From positions 63,191,064 through 63,255,063 of the forward strand of contig NC_080542.1 in NCBI RefSeq assembly GCF_028640845.1: a DNA stretch of 64,000 nucleotides, given 5' to 3'. This DNA is from Ahaetulla prasina. Lineage: Eukaryota > Chordata > Lepidosauria > Squamata > Colubridae. Positions within the stretch are counted from its first letter, which is position 1; every line of letters begins with the position of its first letter. Below the pieces are notes generated by a model. That model saw only the letters and a program-made list of their open reading frames with translations. It was not told the DNA's origin and searched no databases. Both the position numbers and the translations under genes were made by a program. Below are positions 1 to 9,455 of this stretch, piece by piece.

Positions 1-480
1 TTGACCCCTGATACAATGGCTAATGCTTCTTTGTCTAATTGGCTGTAGTTCCTCTCTGGGGAGGACATCGTTCTAGAGTAGAACGCTATAGGGGCTTCTG
101 TGCCGCTTTGAAGTCTATGGCTGAGTACAGCCCCACCCCATAAGGGACGATCGCAAACCAGCACTAGGGGTAGTGAGTCGTGATATTGGATGAGCAGGCT
201 ATCACTTGAGAGCAGGTTCTTTACTGCTTCAAAAGCCCTATTTTCTGACTTTCCCAAGACCAAACAGTATTTTTCCTAAGAGCCTATGCAGCGGTTCCAA
301 CGGTTGCTTTGTTCTTTAAAAGACCGCGTAAAATTAACCAATCCCAGGAATGCCTGCAGCTCTGCTTTGTTTTTGGGCGCTGGAGCCTTCCTAATTGCCT
401 TAACCTTGCTCTCAGTAGGGTGAATTCTTCTTGTCTATCCGTAGCCCAAGAAATCGACCGATTCGACCTATCTGACATTT
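1..480 (-). pseudogene. Gypsy pol remnant: RT connection and RNase H domain
   Basis: Conceptual minus-strand translation of about 1-260 gives the start of a Gypsy RNase H domain. A LVCDRPLWGGAVLSH-like stretch carries the first catalytic Asp, and an FYSRTMSSPERNYSQLDKEA-like stretch carries the second acidic residue. Stops and shifts occur upstream (about 230-480), where the RT thumb/connection should be; KNKATV-type residues of the conserved connection are still readable around 300-320. The remainder of RNase H lies outside the window. It would degrade the RNA of RNA:DNA hybrids during reverse transcription in an active element. Confidence 0.8.
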
Positions 481-1030
481 ATTTGTCTTGACTTTTAATC
501 CGCTGTCCGGAAAATGCTCAAGACCTTTCTTAACCGCCTCCCCAATTCCTCCATGTTTTCCCTGAAATTAGGACATCATCAAGTAGGAACTACCCTGGGA
601 GCCCTTGCAGTAGTCGTTCCATCAGGTTTTGGAACAGCCCTGGTGCCACACTAACCCCAAATTGCAATCGGTGCACTTGAATGCCCCCTGTGCGTCCTGT
701 CGTTTGGGCTTGGCTGTGCGGGCGTCTACTGGCAGTTGTTGGTAGGCTTGGGCCAAGTCTAACTTTGCAAAGACTTGCCCTTGCCCCAAGGAGTGCAATA
801 AATGTTGCACCACGGAACCGGCACGCGCTTTTCTGTAAGGCTTTGTTAAGCGCCGCCTTGTAGTCAGCGCAAATTCTAATTGACCCGTCCGATTTGATTG
901 GGGTGACGATTGGCGTCTCCCACTTTGCGTGATCGACTGGCACCAAAACCCCTGATTTATGAGCTTGTCCAGCTCCTTATCAATTTTGGTTTTAGGGCAA
1001 AGGGACCTCCTCGCCTTAAGCCTAATGGGG
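481..1030 (-). pseudogene. Gypsy pol remnant: reverse transcriptase palm/fingers
   Basis: Two overlapping minus-strand frames (590-946 and 622-813) share one RT domain separated by a frameshift. The first contains the fingers motif with ICADYK and the TPIK segment. The second contains [13 protein letters not shown], which holds the first catalytic Asp of the palm. A third segment returns to the first frame with a GLFQ..M..LLQGLPG motif. The catalytic YxDD box falls at about 573-584, reads as LLDD and is displaced by another shift. The domain is recognisable but cannot be translated as one protein. Confidence 0.88.
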
Positions 1031-1700
1031 GCTACCTGGGGTCTAAGTTGAAGGAAATAGGGGTCCCCTTGTACTTGCCCAGGCAGTCCTTGAAGACATC
1101 TTCGAACTCGTTAAAGAGAATGTCTTTCAAATTGCAGTCACTTCTGTAGATGCCAGTCACCCCCATGCCCAGGGCACGAAACCAGTCTAGTCCCAACAGA
1201 CTGGGCAGAGTTCCTTCGACGATCGTGATGGGCAGGGTCTTTTTGTGAGGGCCGTACTCGACTCGGACGGAGGTGGTCCCTCGAACAGGGATGCGATTCC
1301 CCTGGTAGTCGTGCACTGTAGCCGCTGTGCTTGCAAATGGCGCTTGCGACGGACGGCAGTGACTTCGCCAGGGTGTCCCAGGACATGATGGTGATCGCTG
1401 ATCCCGTGTCTACTTCAAGCCTGCACCGTACTCCTCGATCTTGGGCTTTGTAAAATCTTCTTTTCCACTTTGGTTGAGGCGCGCCTATAATGACAGTCGC
1501 TTTGGTTAGACTTCGCCTTTCTTGTTTGAACCAATCGCCGCCTTCCGGTTCCGCTTTGATTGGCCGATTTGAATTTTCGGCGGGAAGGTTGGGCCGCCTG
1601 CAAACCTGAGCTAAGTGTCCTTTCTTCCCACACCGCCGCATGTTGCGCTTTAAACCTGCAGCGTTGGCGCTGATGCTGCCTCCGCAGCTTCCGCACTCGC
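1031..1700 (-). pseudogene. Gypsy gag-pol remnant: zinc knuckle, aspartic protease and protease-RT linker
   Basis: The minus-strand frame 1138-1641 starts in a zinc knuckle in which Cys, His and Cys of the CX4HX4C half are present (CGKKGHLAQVC). The first Cys of a full CCHC knuckle is not in frame. About 70 residues later comes a retropepsin active site, VDTGSAITIMSW; the DTGS codons are at about 1399-1410. A second frame (1032-1316) continues through the protease flap region (LLGLDWF) into the linker before RT. The switch between the two frames shows at least one indel. The protease would cleave the Gag-Pol polyprotein in a live element. Confidence 0.88.
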
Positions 1701-2431
1701 CACGGTCCTCAGTGTCGCGCTTCTCGGTCCGCAGACCCTTCTCATCCTCGCCTCACCTTCGGATTCGGACTGAATCTCCTCCTGGTGTACTGGCGTTGGC
1801 TTTGCGCCGCCTTGGATTGAAGAGGCTTTTGCAGAGTCTCTGCTGCTTTAGTAGACATTTCGTGTGCTCTGGCCTCGCCCAGAGCGGTGGCTAGTGTCAG
1901 GTTGCTCCTGGCTAGCAGTCGCCGCCGTAGGCGGATGTCCTTGACCTCGGATGAGTTGCTCGAGTAGCACTTCGCCTAAGTCTCGGTATCCACAGTCCTT
2001 GGACGCCTTCTCAACGCGCCATGTAGTCACCGGCGGACTCGCCTCCATCTGTCTACGCCTCCGAATTCAACCGCTGCACGATTTGGACGGCGTCGGTGCG
2101 AAATGGTTCTTCAGCAAAGTCTGCAGAGTCGGCCACGATACCGATTGTATCGGCGTTGGCTCTGCCAGGGCTTCCGCAATCTCGACCTCGGCCCGCAATG
2201 GCTTAGGAAGTAAGCCCGCTTTGCGGTTATCAGGGATCCTGTAGTTCGTTGGCTTCTAGAAAGCTCAAACGGGTCATATATGTTCCCCATTTCTCCTTGC
2301 CCGGGTTGTACGGTGCGGGTGGCGTGTTTGCCATTTCCGCGTTTCTGCCCTGAGTTTGCTGGGTTCGGAACTAGCGTGCTTCAGCTCGGTTCTGGTTCTC
2401 CTTAGCCTCGAGATCCCACCTTCGTCGCCAA
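1701..2431 (-). pseudogene. Gypsy gag remnant and leader
   Basis: This lies between the zinc knuckle and the LTR on the minus strand, where capsid and matrix should be. Only short open pieces remain (for example 1848-2048). These contain capsid-like residues (TTWRVEKASKDCGYRDLGEVLLEQLIRG is split across them), and the region is GC-rich. No intact gag frame is present. The assignment rests mainly on position between LTR leader and zinc knuckle. Confidence 0.65.
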
Positions 2432-2620
2432 TGTTAAGTTCGGGAAGTAACGAGGCTGGAGACCAGGGTAGTGACAACAGCTCTTTAATATATGGTGAAC
2501 CCAGCAACAGGCTGGGGAAAAACCTCTCCTTTTATACAGTTCTGCTGGAGGCTTCGTCCAATCAGCAACGTGCTGATTTCCCGCTCAAATATTTAAAGGC
2601 ACAACTGTTAATACATAACA
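2432..2620 (-). repeat. Gypsy 5' LTR (189 bp)
   Basis: The block is bounded by TGTTA and TAACA inverted termini. On the minus strand it shows, in order, an inverted CCAAT-type box, a TATA box (TATAAAAG at 2529-2536) and an ATTAAA polyadenylation-type signal followed by GAGCTGTTGTC (about 2480-2490). It ends directly against the TTGGCGACGAAGG leader. The order U3 promoter, R signal, U5, leader fixes it as the 5' LTR of the minus-strand element. At 189 bp it is short for an LTR but complete by these landmarks. Confidence 0.85.
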
Positions 2621-3185
2621 GTTACTATATCTGGAACAATACAAAACAGCTTCTATTTGTATTGTATTACAACTATAACTAAATGTGACATATTGTCTGT
2701 TTTACAGAAGCACCACAGACAATAACTGTTTTTCCAAAAATACTGCAGATGGAGATTTAAATGTTTTGCTATAGTAGACTGTCATTTTCTTTGGCTTCAA
2801 GCATAGAACATAACATTGACTGCAGAGGCAAAATGATTTGGCACTCTAGAAAGATTTTCAAATTTGAAGAAGGAGGGGAAGACATTGAAGAGGGGTGGGT
2901 TTGTTTTTTTTCATTTTTGTAGGGGAAAATAAATGTTATCTATGATTTTGCCATTAACTAAGTGAACCTGAAATTTGAATTCTGTTTATTATATCCTAGG
3001 ATCTTCAAACACATTCTTTTCACCTCATCCATGCCTGATTTTCAGAGCACTAGTTTTCACAATTATTTCCTGGTACTAAAGAGTTTCTAAAATAAATATA
3101 AGAGATAAGTGAGTAAAAATAAATATAGTACAGTAAATATAAATATTATACAGTATTTAAAAATAAATAATAGGAAATACTTTTC
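2621..3185. other. AT-rich sequence without recognised features
   Basis: This is single-copy-looking AT-rich DNA between the Gypsy LTR and the tail of the next LINE. The last 80 bases (about 3105-3185) are TAAATA-rich and could be the degenerate 3' tail of the L2-like LINE that follows. No coding potential or conserved motif is seen. Confidence 0.5.
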
Positions 3186-3997
3186 AAAGTTCAAAGTTTT
3201 TATTGTCATTGTACATCATTATATAATGAAATTAGCCTCTACTGGTGCAGTCAGTACAAGAATATAAGACAGCATGAATACTATAAAGAATAATCTTTAT
3301 ACAAGGGAAAAAATCTAGTCATACTTTCCATATGTACGTCATATTCTGTGCAACATGAATATTACTCTGGTGTATGATCTTATATCATGGTATTACACAC
3401 TACACTGGCACCAGTGAAATTCGTCATATTAATTCTGTTTGTGGTGTTATATTGTCTTTAGGAGTCTGACAGTCCATGGGTAGAAACTGTTTTTAAACCT
3501 GTTTGTCTGGCTAGATGGTAAAAGTGAAAAGAGACACTGGCCAGGGTGTGAAACATCCCTAAATATCTTCCTCACTCTGCTGAAACAGCAAGATCTGGTG
3601 ATGTCATCCAGTGGTGTTAGGAGGCAACCAATAGTTTTTCGTGCCGTATTAATCACTCTCTGTACTGCTTTCCTGTCGTGACTATTAAACCAGCGTACCA
3701 TACTGTTATACAGTATGTGAGGACACTTTCTATCGTGGACCGATATAAAGAAGTCATCAGCTGTTGTTCCACTTAATTTTTCCGCAGGACTCTAAGGAAA
3801 TGAAATCTCTGTTGAGCCCTACTAACCACTAGGGAAATGTTGTTTTTCCAGGTGAGATCTTGACTAATGAGCACTCCCAAGAATTTAAAAGAGGAAACCC
3901 TCTCCACGCAGCCCCCCCTTGATATACAATGGGGCATGTTCCTCTCTTTGCTTCTGGAAATCCAGCACCATCTCCTTTGTCTTGCTAATATTTAGAT
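3186..3997 (-). mobile_element. L2-like LINE, 3' end of ORF2 and 3' UTR
   Basis: On the minus strand the conceptual translation reads as the C-terminal third of an L2-clade ORF2. There is an ISKTKEMVLDF segment, an FKFLGV.IS.DLTW segment, and a C-terminal block in the frame 3447-3701 with NTARKTIGC, RKIFRDVSHPGQCLFSLLP and NRFKNSFYP. The 3' UTR ends in an ACAATGACAATAAA-type terminus (about 3190-3215), as in vertebrate L2 elements. Stops near 3760 and elsewhere show decay. The 5' side is cut exactly where a hAT-like element begins at 3998, so that element probably inserted into it, or the LINE was truncated there. Confidence 0.8.
3447..3701 (-). pseudogene. L2-like ORF2 C-terminal fragment
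   Basis: An 84-codon open remnant of the LINE ORF2 C-terminus, ending ..FKNSFYPWTVRLLKTI. It corresponds to the region after the RT domain and has no catalytic residues. It has no neighbouring frame that would make a complete protein and is a decayed fragment of the surrounding LINE. Confidence 0.8.
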
Positions 3998-4110
3998 CAG
4001 TGGTGGGTTGTTACCGGTTCGCATCGGTTCGTGTGAACCGTTAGCGAAAATATGGCCATGCCCCTGAACCGGTCTCCTGATCGCCATTCGCTCGCCCCAG
4101 CTGCCATGTA
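3998..4110 (+). mobile_element. hAT-like nonautonomous element, left end (ACCGGTTCG family)
   Basis: The sequence starts CAGTGGTGGGTTG and continues with the ACCGGTTCG..AACCG core. The same core recurs in this window at 11763, 44056, 45633 and 55125, several of which have matching 8-bp duplications. Here no right terminus (a ..CCACTG end followed by ATTTAGAT) was found downstream, so only the left end can be placed. The true element may extend far into the GC-richer block that follows. Confidence 0.6.
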
Positions 4111-5288
4111 GGTTGCTGCCATTTTTTTCACAAATGCGCATCCCATTGCCTTGCAAGTCCAATAGGATATGCATGTGCAAAGAACATGGCGACAACAGCA
4201 GCAGCTTTTTCCACTGGTACTTTTCAGCATCCTGCAGAGAAAGCGGCTGGCAAAGAAGCCTTTTCGGAGGCTTCTTTGCCAGTTGCTTTCCAGTGGTGGT
4301 GGCTGGCTGGGGGAGCACTGAAAACTCCGGTCAGCTTGCCTTCTGGACTCTGGACCAGCTTCCGTGGAAGGTAAGCTGGTGGGGAGGAAGATCTGGTGGA
4401 GGGGTGATACCAGCAGCGGGTGTTCCAATGCACATGGGGAGGGAGGGAAGCATGCGCAGGAGATCCTAGCTGTAGAGGCAAGGAGAAAGGTGCTCATGAA
4501 ATGGTGCTCATGAGTAAACTGCAGATTAGAGGCAGCATCTGAGAGGTGGGCCCGAAAGGAGGCCAAGCCTTGCCATATTCCCCCCGAGGTAGCCCTTTGG
4601 CCAAACAAGCAGGTCCGGAGTGGGTCTCCCTTCCACAGTAATTTTGGAGCCGCCTGGGCAAGGGCAGCCTGCCGCATCCTGGCCTGGCAGCACATACACA
4701 CCCAGTAGTAATCCCTGTCACATGAGCTAGCCCATCTAGCCCAAGCCTGCCAGGCACTCCTGGCCAGTTCCCCAGGGACCGCAAGCGAAGGAATGATTGC
4801 CCTCTGTCTGCCAGCCCAAGCTCACCCACCCAATCACGATGTGCGAGTGCCTAGCCTCCCAACCACCACCACCCCACCCTCTGGAATGGTAGCAGCAGCT
4901 CCAGAATAAGGCAGCCACAGTCTAATGTTGTGCTATCTGGCTGCCTCGGGAGTGAGGGGGATAAAAAGGCCAGCTGCCAGCCCGAAGCATTGCCTGCTTT
5001 GTTCTCCCATCTACGCTCTTGCAAGTTTCACTGCCCTTTCTCTTGCTGCGTGGGCCCCCCAATTTTTGAGACTGCAGCTTCTCCCTAAATGAGAAAGCTG
5101 GCTGCAAGACAAGGGAGTCGAGAAAAGGCAGCGGAGGCAGGTGAGCAAAGAAAGCAAGTGAACCTTTACTGCTGGCTTCTTTATTTCCCCTCACTCCTGA
5201 GCGAAAAGGAGGGTGGGAAAAAAGCAGAGGGGAGGGGGCAGGGTATCCCTTGTGCGCGGGCCTCCCAGGCTTTGCTTGAATACACTGC
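4111..5288. other. GC-richer unassigned block, possibly cargo of the preceding element
   Basis: About 1.2 kb clearly richer in GC than the surroundings, with several open frames on both strands (for example 3997-4701 minus). None resembles a known protein, and their codon use looks like shadowing. It contains local inverted similarity around 4235-4290 (GGCAAAGAAGCCTTTTCGGAGG against CTTCTTTGCC). It could be internal sequence of a long nonautonomous hAT element beginning at 3998, or old unique sequence. No function is proposed. Confidence 0.35.
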
Positions 5289-5296
5289 CTCTAAAG

Positions 5297-5403
5297 CAGA
5301 GGTCTTCAAACTTGGCAGCTTTTAAGACATGTGGACTTCAACTCCCAGAATTCTGGGAGTTGAAGTCCACAATTCTTAAAGCTGCCAGGTTTGAAGACCT
5401 CTG
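5297..5403. mobile_element. 107-bp palindromic hAT-like MITE
   Basis: The element is nearly one inverted repeat: CAGAGGTCTTCAAAC at the left and its complement GTTTGAAGACCTCTG at the right, meeting at CAGAATTCTGG in the centre. It is flanked by identical 8-bp duplications CTCTAAAG (5289-5296 and 5404-5411), the length made by hAT transposases. No coding sequence is present, so it must have been moved in trans. The arms still pair along almost their whole length, so the DNA can form a long hairpin. Confidence 0.92.
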
Positions 5404-5411
5404 CTCTAAAG

Positions 5412-5775
5412 TGGTGAGTTAAAAAAACAAGGTGAGGGGAGGAAAAAAAAGGCAATCTGTCAAGGCAAGCCAAGCAGCTGTTGCTCTAGTAGGACGGGCG
5501 CCATTTGATCACTTTTGCTTCTCCTCTGTTAAAGCCCGCGCCTTGGGAAAGAGAAGAGGGAGCTTCATCCCTGCAGGCACTGCGAGAGGAATGGCAAGCT
5601 CGTGGGGGAGGGGGAAAGAAGAATAGAGTGAGACCACAACAAGAGAGGGGAAAGAGGAAGGGGCAGTTGTGATGTTGGCATTCAGGCCACAATACAGTCT
5701 CAAACCGTTCCTATGCTGGAGAAGTGGATGGCTCTGTCCTCTATCAGGCTTGCATGTGCATGCAGAGAAAGTGGG
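5412..5775. other. GC-richer unassigned sequence
   Basis: This continues the GC-richer block interrupted by the 107-bp MITE. No convincing gene is seen. It leads into the purine tract. Confidence 0.35.
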
Positions 5776-5938
5776 GGGAGAAAGAGAGAGAGAGAGATGG
5801 ATATGGAGAAAGAGAGAATAAGAGAGAAAGAGAGGGAGAAAGATGAGAGAAAGAGAGGGTGAGAAAGAGAGAGATGAGAGAATAAGAGAGAAAGAGAGGG
5901 AGAAAGATGAGAGAGAAAGAGAGGGGGAGAAAGAGAAT

Positions 5939-5970
<32 letters not shown>

Positions 5971-6229
5971 GGGAGAATGATGAGAGAAAGAGAGGGAAAG
6001 AGATGAGAAAGAGAGATGAAAAGAGAGAGATGGAGAAAGAGAATAAGAGAGAAAAAGAGGGAGAAAGATAAGAGAGAGAAAGGGGGAGAAAGAGAGATGA
6101 GAAAGAGAGAGAGATGGAGAAAGAGAGAATAAGAGAGAAAGAGAGGAGAAAGATGAGAGAGAAAGAGGGGAGAAAGAGAGAATAAGAGAGAAAGAAAGGG
6201 GGGACAAAGAGAGAGATAAGAGAGGGGGG
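5776..6229 (+). repeat. Polypurine low-complexity tract (GAGA/AAAGAGAG)
   Basis: About 450 bases almost entirely of A and G, built from GAGA, AAAGAGAG and GAGAAAGATGAGAG units with a few T interruptions. The complementary strand gives a spurious Ser/Leu/Phe frame (5509-6207), which is not a gene. Such homopurine-homopyrimidine tracts can form triplex (H-)DNA and expand by slippage. It runs directly into the (AATAG)n tail of the next LINE. Confidence 0.95.
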
Positions 6230-6319
6230 AATAGAATAGAATAGAATAGAATAGAATAGAATAGAATAGAATAGAATAGAATAGAATAGAATAGAATAGA
6301 ATAGAATAGAATAGAATAC
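6230..6319. repeat. (AATAG)n microsatellite forming the CR1 tail
   Basis: About 18 near-perfect AATAG units abut the 3' terminus of a minus-strand CR1. On the CR1 strand this reads (CTATT)n, an expansion of the short ATTCTATT-type repeats that end CR1 elements. It fits the known snake pattern in which CR1 (Snake1/L3) insertions seed microsatellites. Confidence 0.95.
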
Positions 6320-6650
6320 AGAGTTGGACGGGACCTTGGAGGCCTTCTAGTCCAACCCCCTGCTGAGGCAGGAAACCCTACACCATTTCAGATAAGTGGT
6401 TATCCAGCCTCTTAAAAACTTCCAGTGTTGGAGAATTCACAACTTCCGGAGGCAAGTTGTTCCACTGATTAATTGTTCTAACTGTCAGGAAATTTTCTCC
6501 TTAGTTCTAAGATGCTTCTTCATTGCTTCTTATTGTACCCTCAGGTGCTTTGGAGAATAGCTTGACTCCCTCTTTTTTGTGGTGGCCCTTGAGATATTGG
6601 TATCATGCTACCATGTCTTCCCTAGTCCTACTTTTCATTAAACTAGACAT
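6320..6650 (-). mobile_element. CR1 LINE 3' end (snake CR1/L3 type)
   Basis: The minus-strand 3' terminus is recognisable from AGTTGGACGGGACCTTGGAG and CTTCTAGTCCAACCCCCTG read on the plus strand, a CR1 signature shared with birds. The copy is about 330 bp and holds only the 3' UTR and the last ORF2 residues (LNN-W.LPPEVV-type region around 6430-6480, degenerate). It is a 5'-truncated insertion, as is usual for target-primed reverse transcription. Confidence 0.9.
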
Positions 6651-6960
6651 ATAAATTAGAATACTTGCTAAGCAACCGGCCATTAAGCGAGGACCACTTG
6701 TATTTGGTTTGCCTTAAGGGTTCAAAGCTATATAAAATTTGGTTTCCTTTGACCCTTTGGGGGATTGCAAAAGGTCAAGATGGGGGAATCCTTATAGGGG
6801 GAACTAGGATCGTCACCACCTAGCCATGCTCACCCATCACATGACCGCCAAGCCATGCCCATCCGGTCACATGTCTGCCAAGCCACACCCACATAGGTAC
6901 ATGACCACCAAGCCAAGCCACACCCACCAAACAAGCCACGCTTTTCATGGCTTTCAGGGG
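6651..6960. repeat. Fragments of TA-type MITE and of the ACCGGTTCG hAT-like family
   Basis: About 6655-6712 contains GGCCATTAAGCGAGGACCACTTGTA, matching the right end of the ACAGGTAGTCC-type MITE found elsewhere in the window. About 6800-6960 is rich in CCAAGCCACACCCACC repeats, as at the inner right side of the element at 45633. Neither has clean ends here. Confidence 0.5.
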
Positions 6961-7248
6961 AAAGGGCAAGGGAATTCCAAAAATTATTTGTGAATTATAC
7001 AAAGAGTTTTGATTGAGCAGATCATTATGAATTGATGAACATAATCTCGAAAGAATAAGCATACCACATCATCTGTCTATTGAAGAACTTGTATGACAAG
7101 ATTGCAATTGTCAGGTTGTTAAATTTAAATTTTAAAAAAGAATATATCGTAAGAAATGCTGCGCTACAAAATTTAGAAATTAGAATTAAAATTGCTGAAA
7201 GCATCAGATGTGCTGGTTATACCACTTTGATGATTGGATGCAAGGAAG

Positions 7249-7810
7249 CAGAGTGGATAAAAATCAACATTTAAAAAAAATAAATCAAAAAGGATTTTTG
7301 ATTTAAATCGGATTTTTTTTATTTTTATCAAATTTATTTTAATAAAATGCTTTTGGAATAAAAATCTGTCTAAATATAGTTTTCTATTTAATAATTTAGT
7401 TTATTCAGCATGAGATGGAGCTTAGTTATATAGCATGAAGCTGTATATTCTGCAAAATTTACATTTTTGGTAAACTCAATGAATCCAAGCTCCGCAAGCT
7501 AAAAAGGAAATCTTCATTTTGTTTGCAAATAATAATATTAAAGATTCTAACTACCAGCAAGAATGAGTCCTTACATTTAAAGAGCACCTGTCATTTCAGA
7601 TCCATCACGATAGCGCTTGTTAGTGGACATCCACTCACTGCTGCCCGCCATATCCCTCACCTTGTTGTGTCACTGCCGTATCACCAACCATCCCAATAAA
7701 GTGAATGGGACTGTCGGTGAGTCAAGAGCGGGTCAGGGGAGGGCAGAGATGACAGTTGCTCTTTAAAAATTATGATTTAAATCAAGTTGATTTAACTCAA
7801 ATCCACCCTG
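7249..7810. mobile_element. hAT-like nonautonomous element, 562 bp
   Basis: The termini are inverted: CAGAGTGGATAAAAATCAA at the left and AATCCACCCTG preceded by TTGATTTAACTC at the right. The flanks carry 8-bp duplications CAAGGAAG (7241-7248) and CAAGAAAG (7811-7818), matching at 7 of 8 positions. The subterminal GATTTAAATC palindromes at both ends resemble an abundant amniote hAT MITE type. No transposase frame is present. Confidence 0.85.
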
Positions 7811-7950
7811 CAAGAAAGACTTAAGAGACAGCTTGTTGAAGAGAAAAAACACAGTGCAATTATTGCAAGAGATGAGGTCAACAATTGGCAATGCCAACCC
7901 AAGACAAATAGTTGGGAAGCTGATGGCTGCTGAGAAGCCACATTACATTA

Positions 7951-8328
7951 CAGGTAGTCCTTGACTTACAACAGTTCCTTAGTGACCATTTAAAGTTGCA
8001 ATGGCACTGGAAAAAAATGAGTTATGACTGTCTTTCACACTTATGACCATTGCAGCATCCCCATGGATATGTGATCAAAATTCAGATGCTTGGTTACTCA
8101 TTCATATTTATGACAATGGCAGTGTCACCTGTCCCTTTTTGCAACTTCCTGACAAGTAAAGTCAATGTGGAAACAGATTCACTTAACAACAGTGTTATTA
8201 ATTTAACAACTGCAGCAATTCACTTAACAAATATAGCAAGAAAAGTCATAAAATTGGGCAAAAACTCATCTAACAAATTTCTCACGTAGCAACATAAATT
8301 TTGAGCTCAACTGTGGTCAGACTACCTG
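7951..8328. mobile_element. TA-flanked MITE (ACAGGTAGTCC family), 378 bp
   Basis: It begins CAGGTAGTCCTTGACTTACAACAG and ends CAGACTACCTG, with TA on both sides, so the likely superfamily is Tc1/mariner-like. Internal TTAAGTGA- and CTTAACAA-type motifs and ATCCCCATGGATATGTGATC are shared with the copies near 12.3, 13.1, 43, 47.5, 61.8 and 63.2 kb. It is noncoding; the 79-codon frame inside (8050-8289) is incidental. Confidence 0.85.
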
Positions 8329-8334
8329 TACTGG

Positions 8335-9025
8335 ATAAGATTTTGGCAAAGAGATTGGGAAGAAGTGCTGATTCCTATAGTGCTCATATTGTTCCTTAGG
8401 CTATGAGTCAAAGAAGAACAAGATAACCTGACCCCCCAGGTATAATCCTTTAAACTAACTCTGTTCTAAAAGATAAGAAACACTAACCAGATCTCCTTTA
8501 GGAAGGAATTGCATAATCACTATGCAATTAAAAAACCTTTTCCAAAACCACTGTTTATAAGATAGGAGATCTGAAAAAAACTTAGTTAAGAATGCTGTCA
8601 GTAATTTTACATTAACAATTATTTCAATTGTTTATTTCTTTGAAGATCAGCATCAGCCTTTTTGGATTATATACAGAAACAAACCTGGAGTCATTAAAAA
8701 TATTGTATATACTCAATAACTTGGTTGCTCTGTTCTGAACTATAGTTGTGAAATTTCCAAAAAGCTATTGGAAGAGTTTATATAACAAATTTCCAGTTGG
8801 ATGTTACTATAATATGCATAGCTATAAAAAGGCCATTCCTTTCCAGAATGGCTACACTTAAATTTGAATAAGTGTTCCTCAACATAAATGTACCTCGAAT
8901 ATTGAAATGTAACGTTGAGTATCAAAAAGTAGTACTGAACTCAAAATATTTTCTGCAGCTGCAAATTTCTTCTAGTTCTTAGTAGCCAAAAATAGAATTA
9001 ACTGTAACTGTTCCTTATCTTGTAC
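8335..9025. other. AT-rich sequence without recognised features
   Basis: Unique-looking AT-rich DNA. Short open frames (for example 8740-8925 minus) have no similarity I recognise and low-complexity composition. Confidence 0.5.
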
Positions 9026-9255
9026 TACCTTGGTACTCTTCGTTAATTGGTTCCAGGAGGCACAATGAGTACCAAAAATGATGAGTACCAAACAAATTTT
9101 CCCATAAGGAATAATGTAGTGAATCACAAAGCATCTGACATCAGCAAATTCTAGTTTGTGCATTGAGTATCAAACAAACAATGAGTACCAGGATAAAATG
9201 TTCATATGTGGACCACTAAATTTGATCAGTTTCAAAGCAGTTGAGTACCAAGGTA
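9026..9255. mobile_element. TA-flanked MITE with CCTTGGTACTC termini, 226 bp
   Basis: Inverted termini CCTTGGTACTC (from 9028) and GAGTACCAAGG (to 9253) are each bordered by TA. Internal GAGTACCAAA repeats (9067, 9084, 9183) are variants of the terminal motif. This fits a small Tc1/mariner-type nonautonomous element; no protein is encoded. Confidence 0.8.
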
Positions 9256-9455
9256 CCACAATATGAATAACTTTTTTTTTCAATTGCTTCATATAAATAA
9301 TGTCTACTTATATGCAAACCAATCACCGCTTCACAATGATAGAAAAATTGTTACTCATTTCGATTGTGCACAAGCAAGAATATTTTTTAAAAAAACAGTG
9401 AAAGTGTGTGATTAAACTAATATTTTCTGTGATATTTAAAAAGTCCATCTAGCTT

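Larger units (their letters stand above)
1..2620 (-). mobile_element. Ty3/Gypsy LTR retrotransposon, 5' part (LTR, gag, protease, RT, RNase H)
   Basis: Read on the minus strand, this block has the order LTR, leader, gag, zinc knuckle, aspartic protease, reverse transcriptase and RNase H, which is the Ty3/Gypsy order. It runs off the left edge of the window, so integrase and the 3' LTR are not visible. The reading frame is broken repeatedly by shifts and stops, so this is a dead copy. The leader directly after the LTR (minus strand, about 2419-2431) begins TTGGCGACGAAGG, like the primer-binding region of vertebrate Gypsy elements. Its GC content is above that of the flanking AT-rich DNA. Assignment to the Ty3/Gypsy class is firm; the family within it is not resolved. 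Confidence 0.93.

Noticed and set aside
3997..4701. 234-codon minus-strand frame in the GC-richer block
   Set aside because: Two other overlapping frames are equally open, the sequence starts in a transposon terminus, and no domain is recognisable.
5509..6207. 232-codon minus-strand Ser/Leu/Phe-rich frame
   Set aside because: It is the complement of the low-complexity purine tract; such frames have no stops because of composition.
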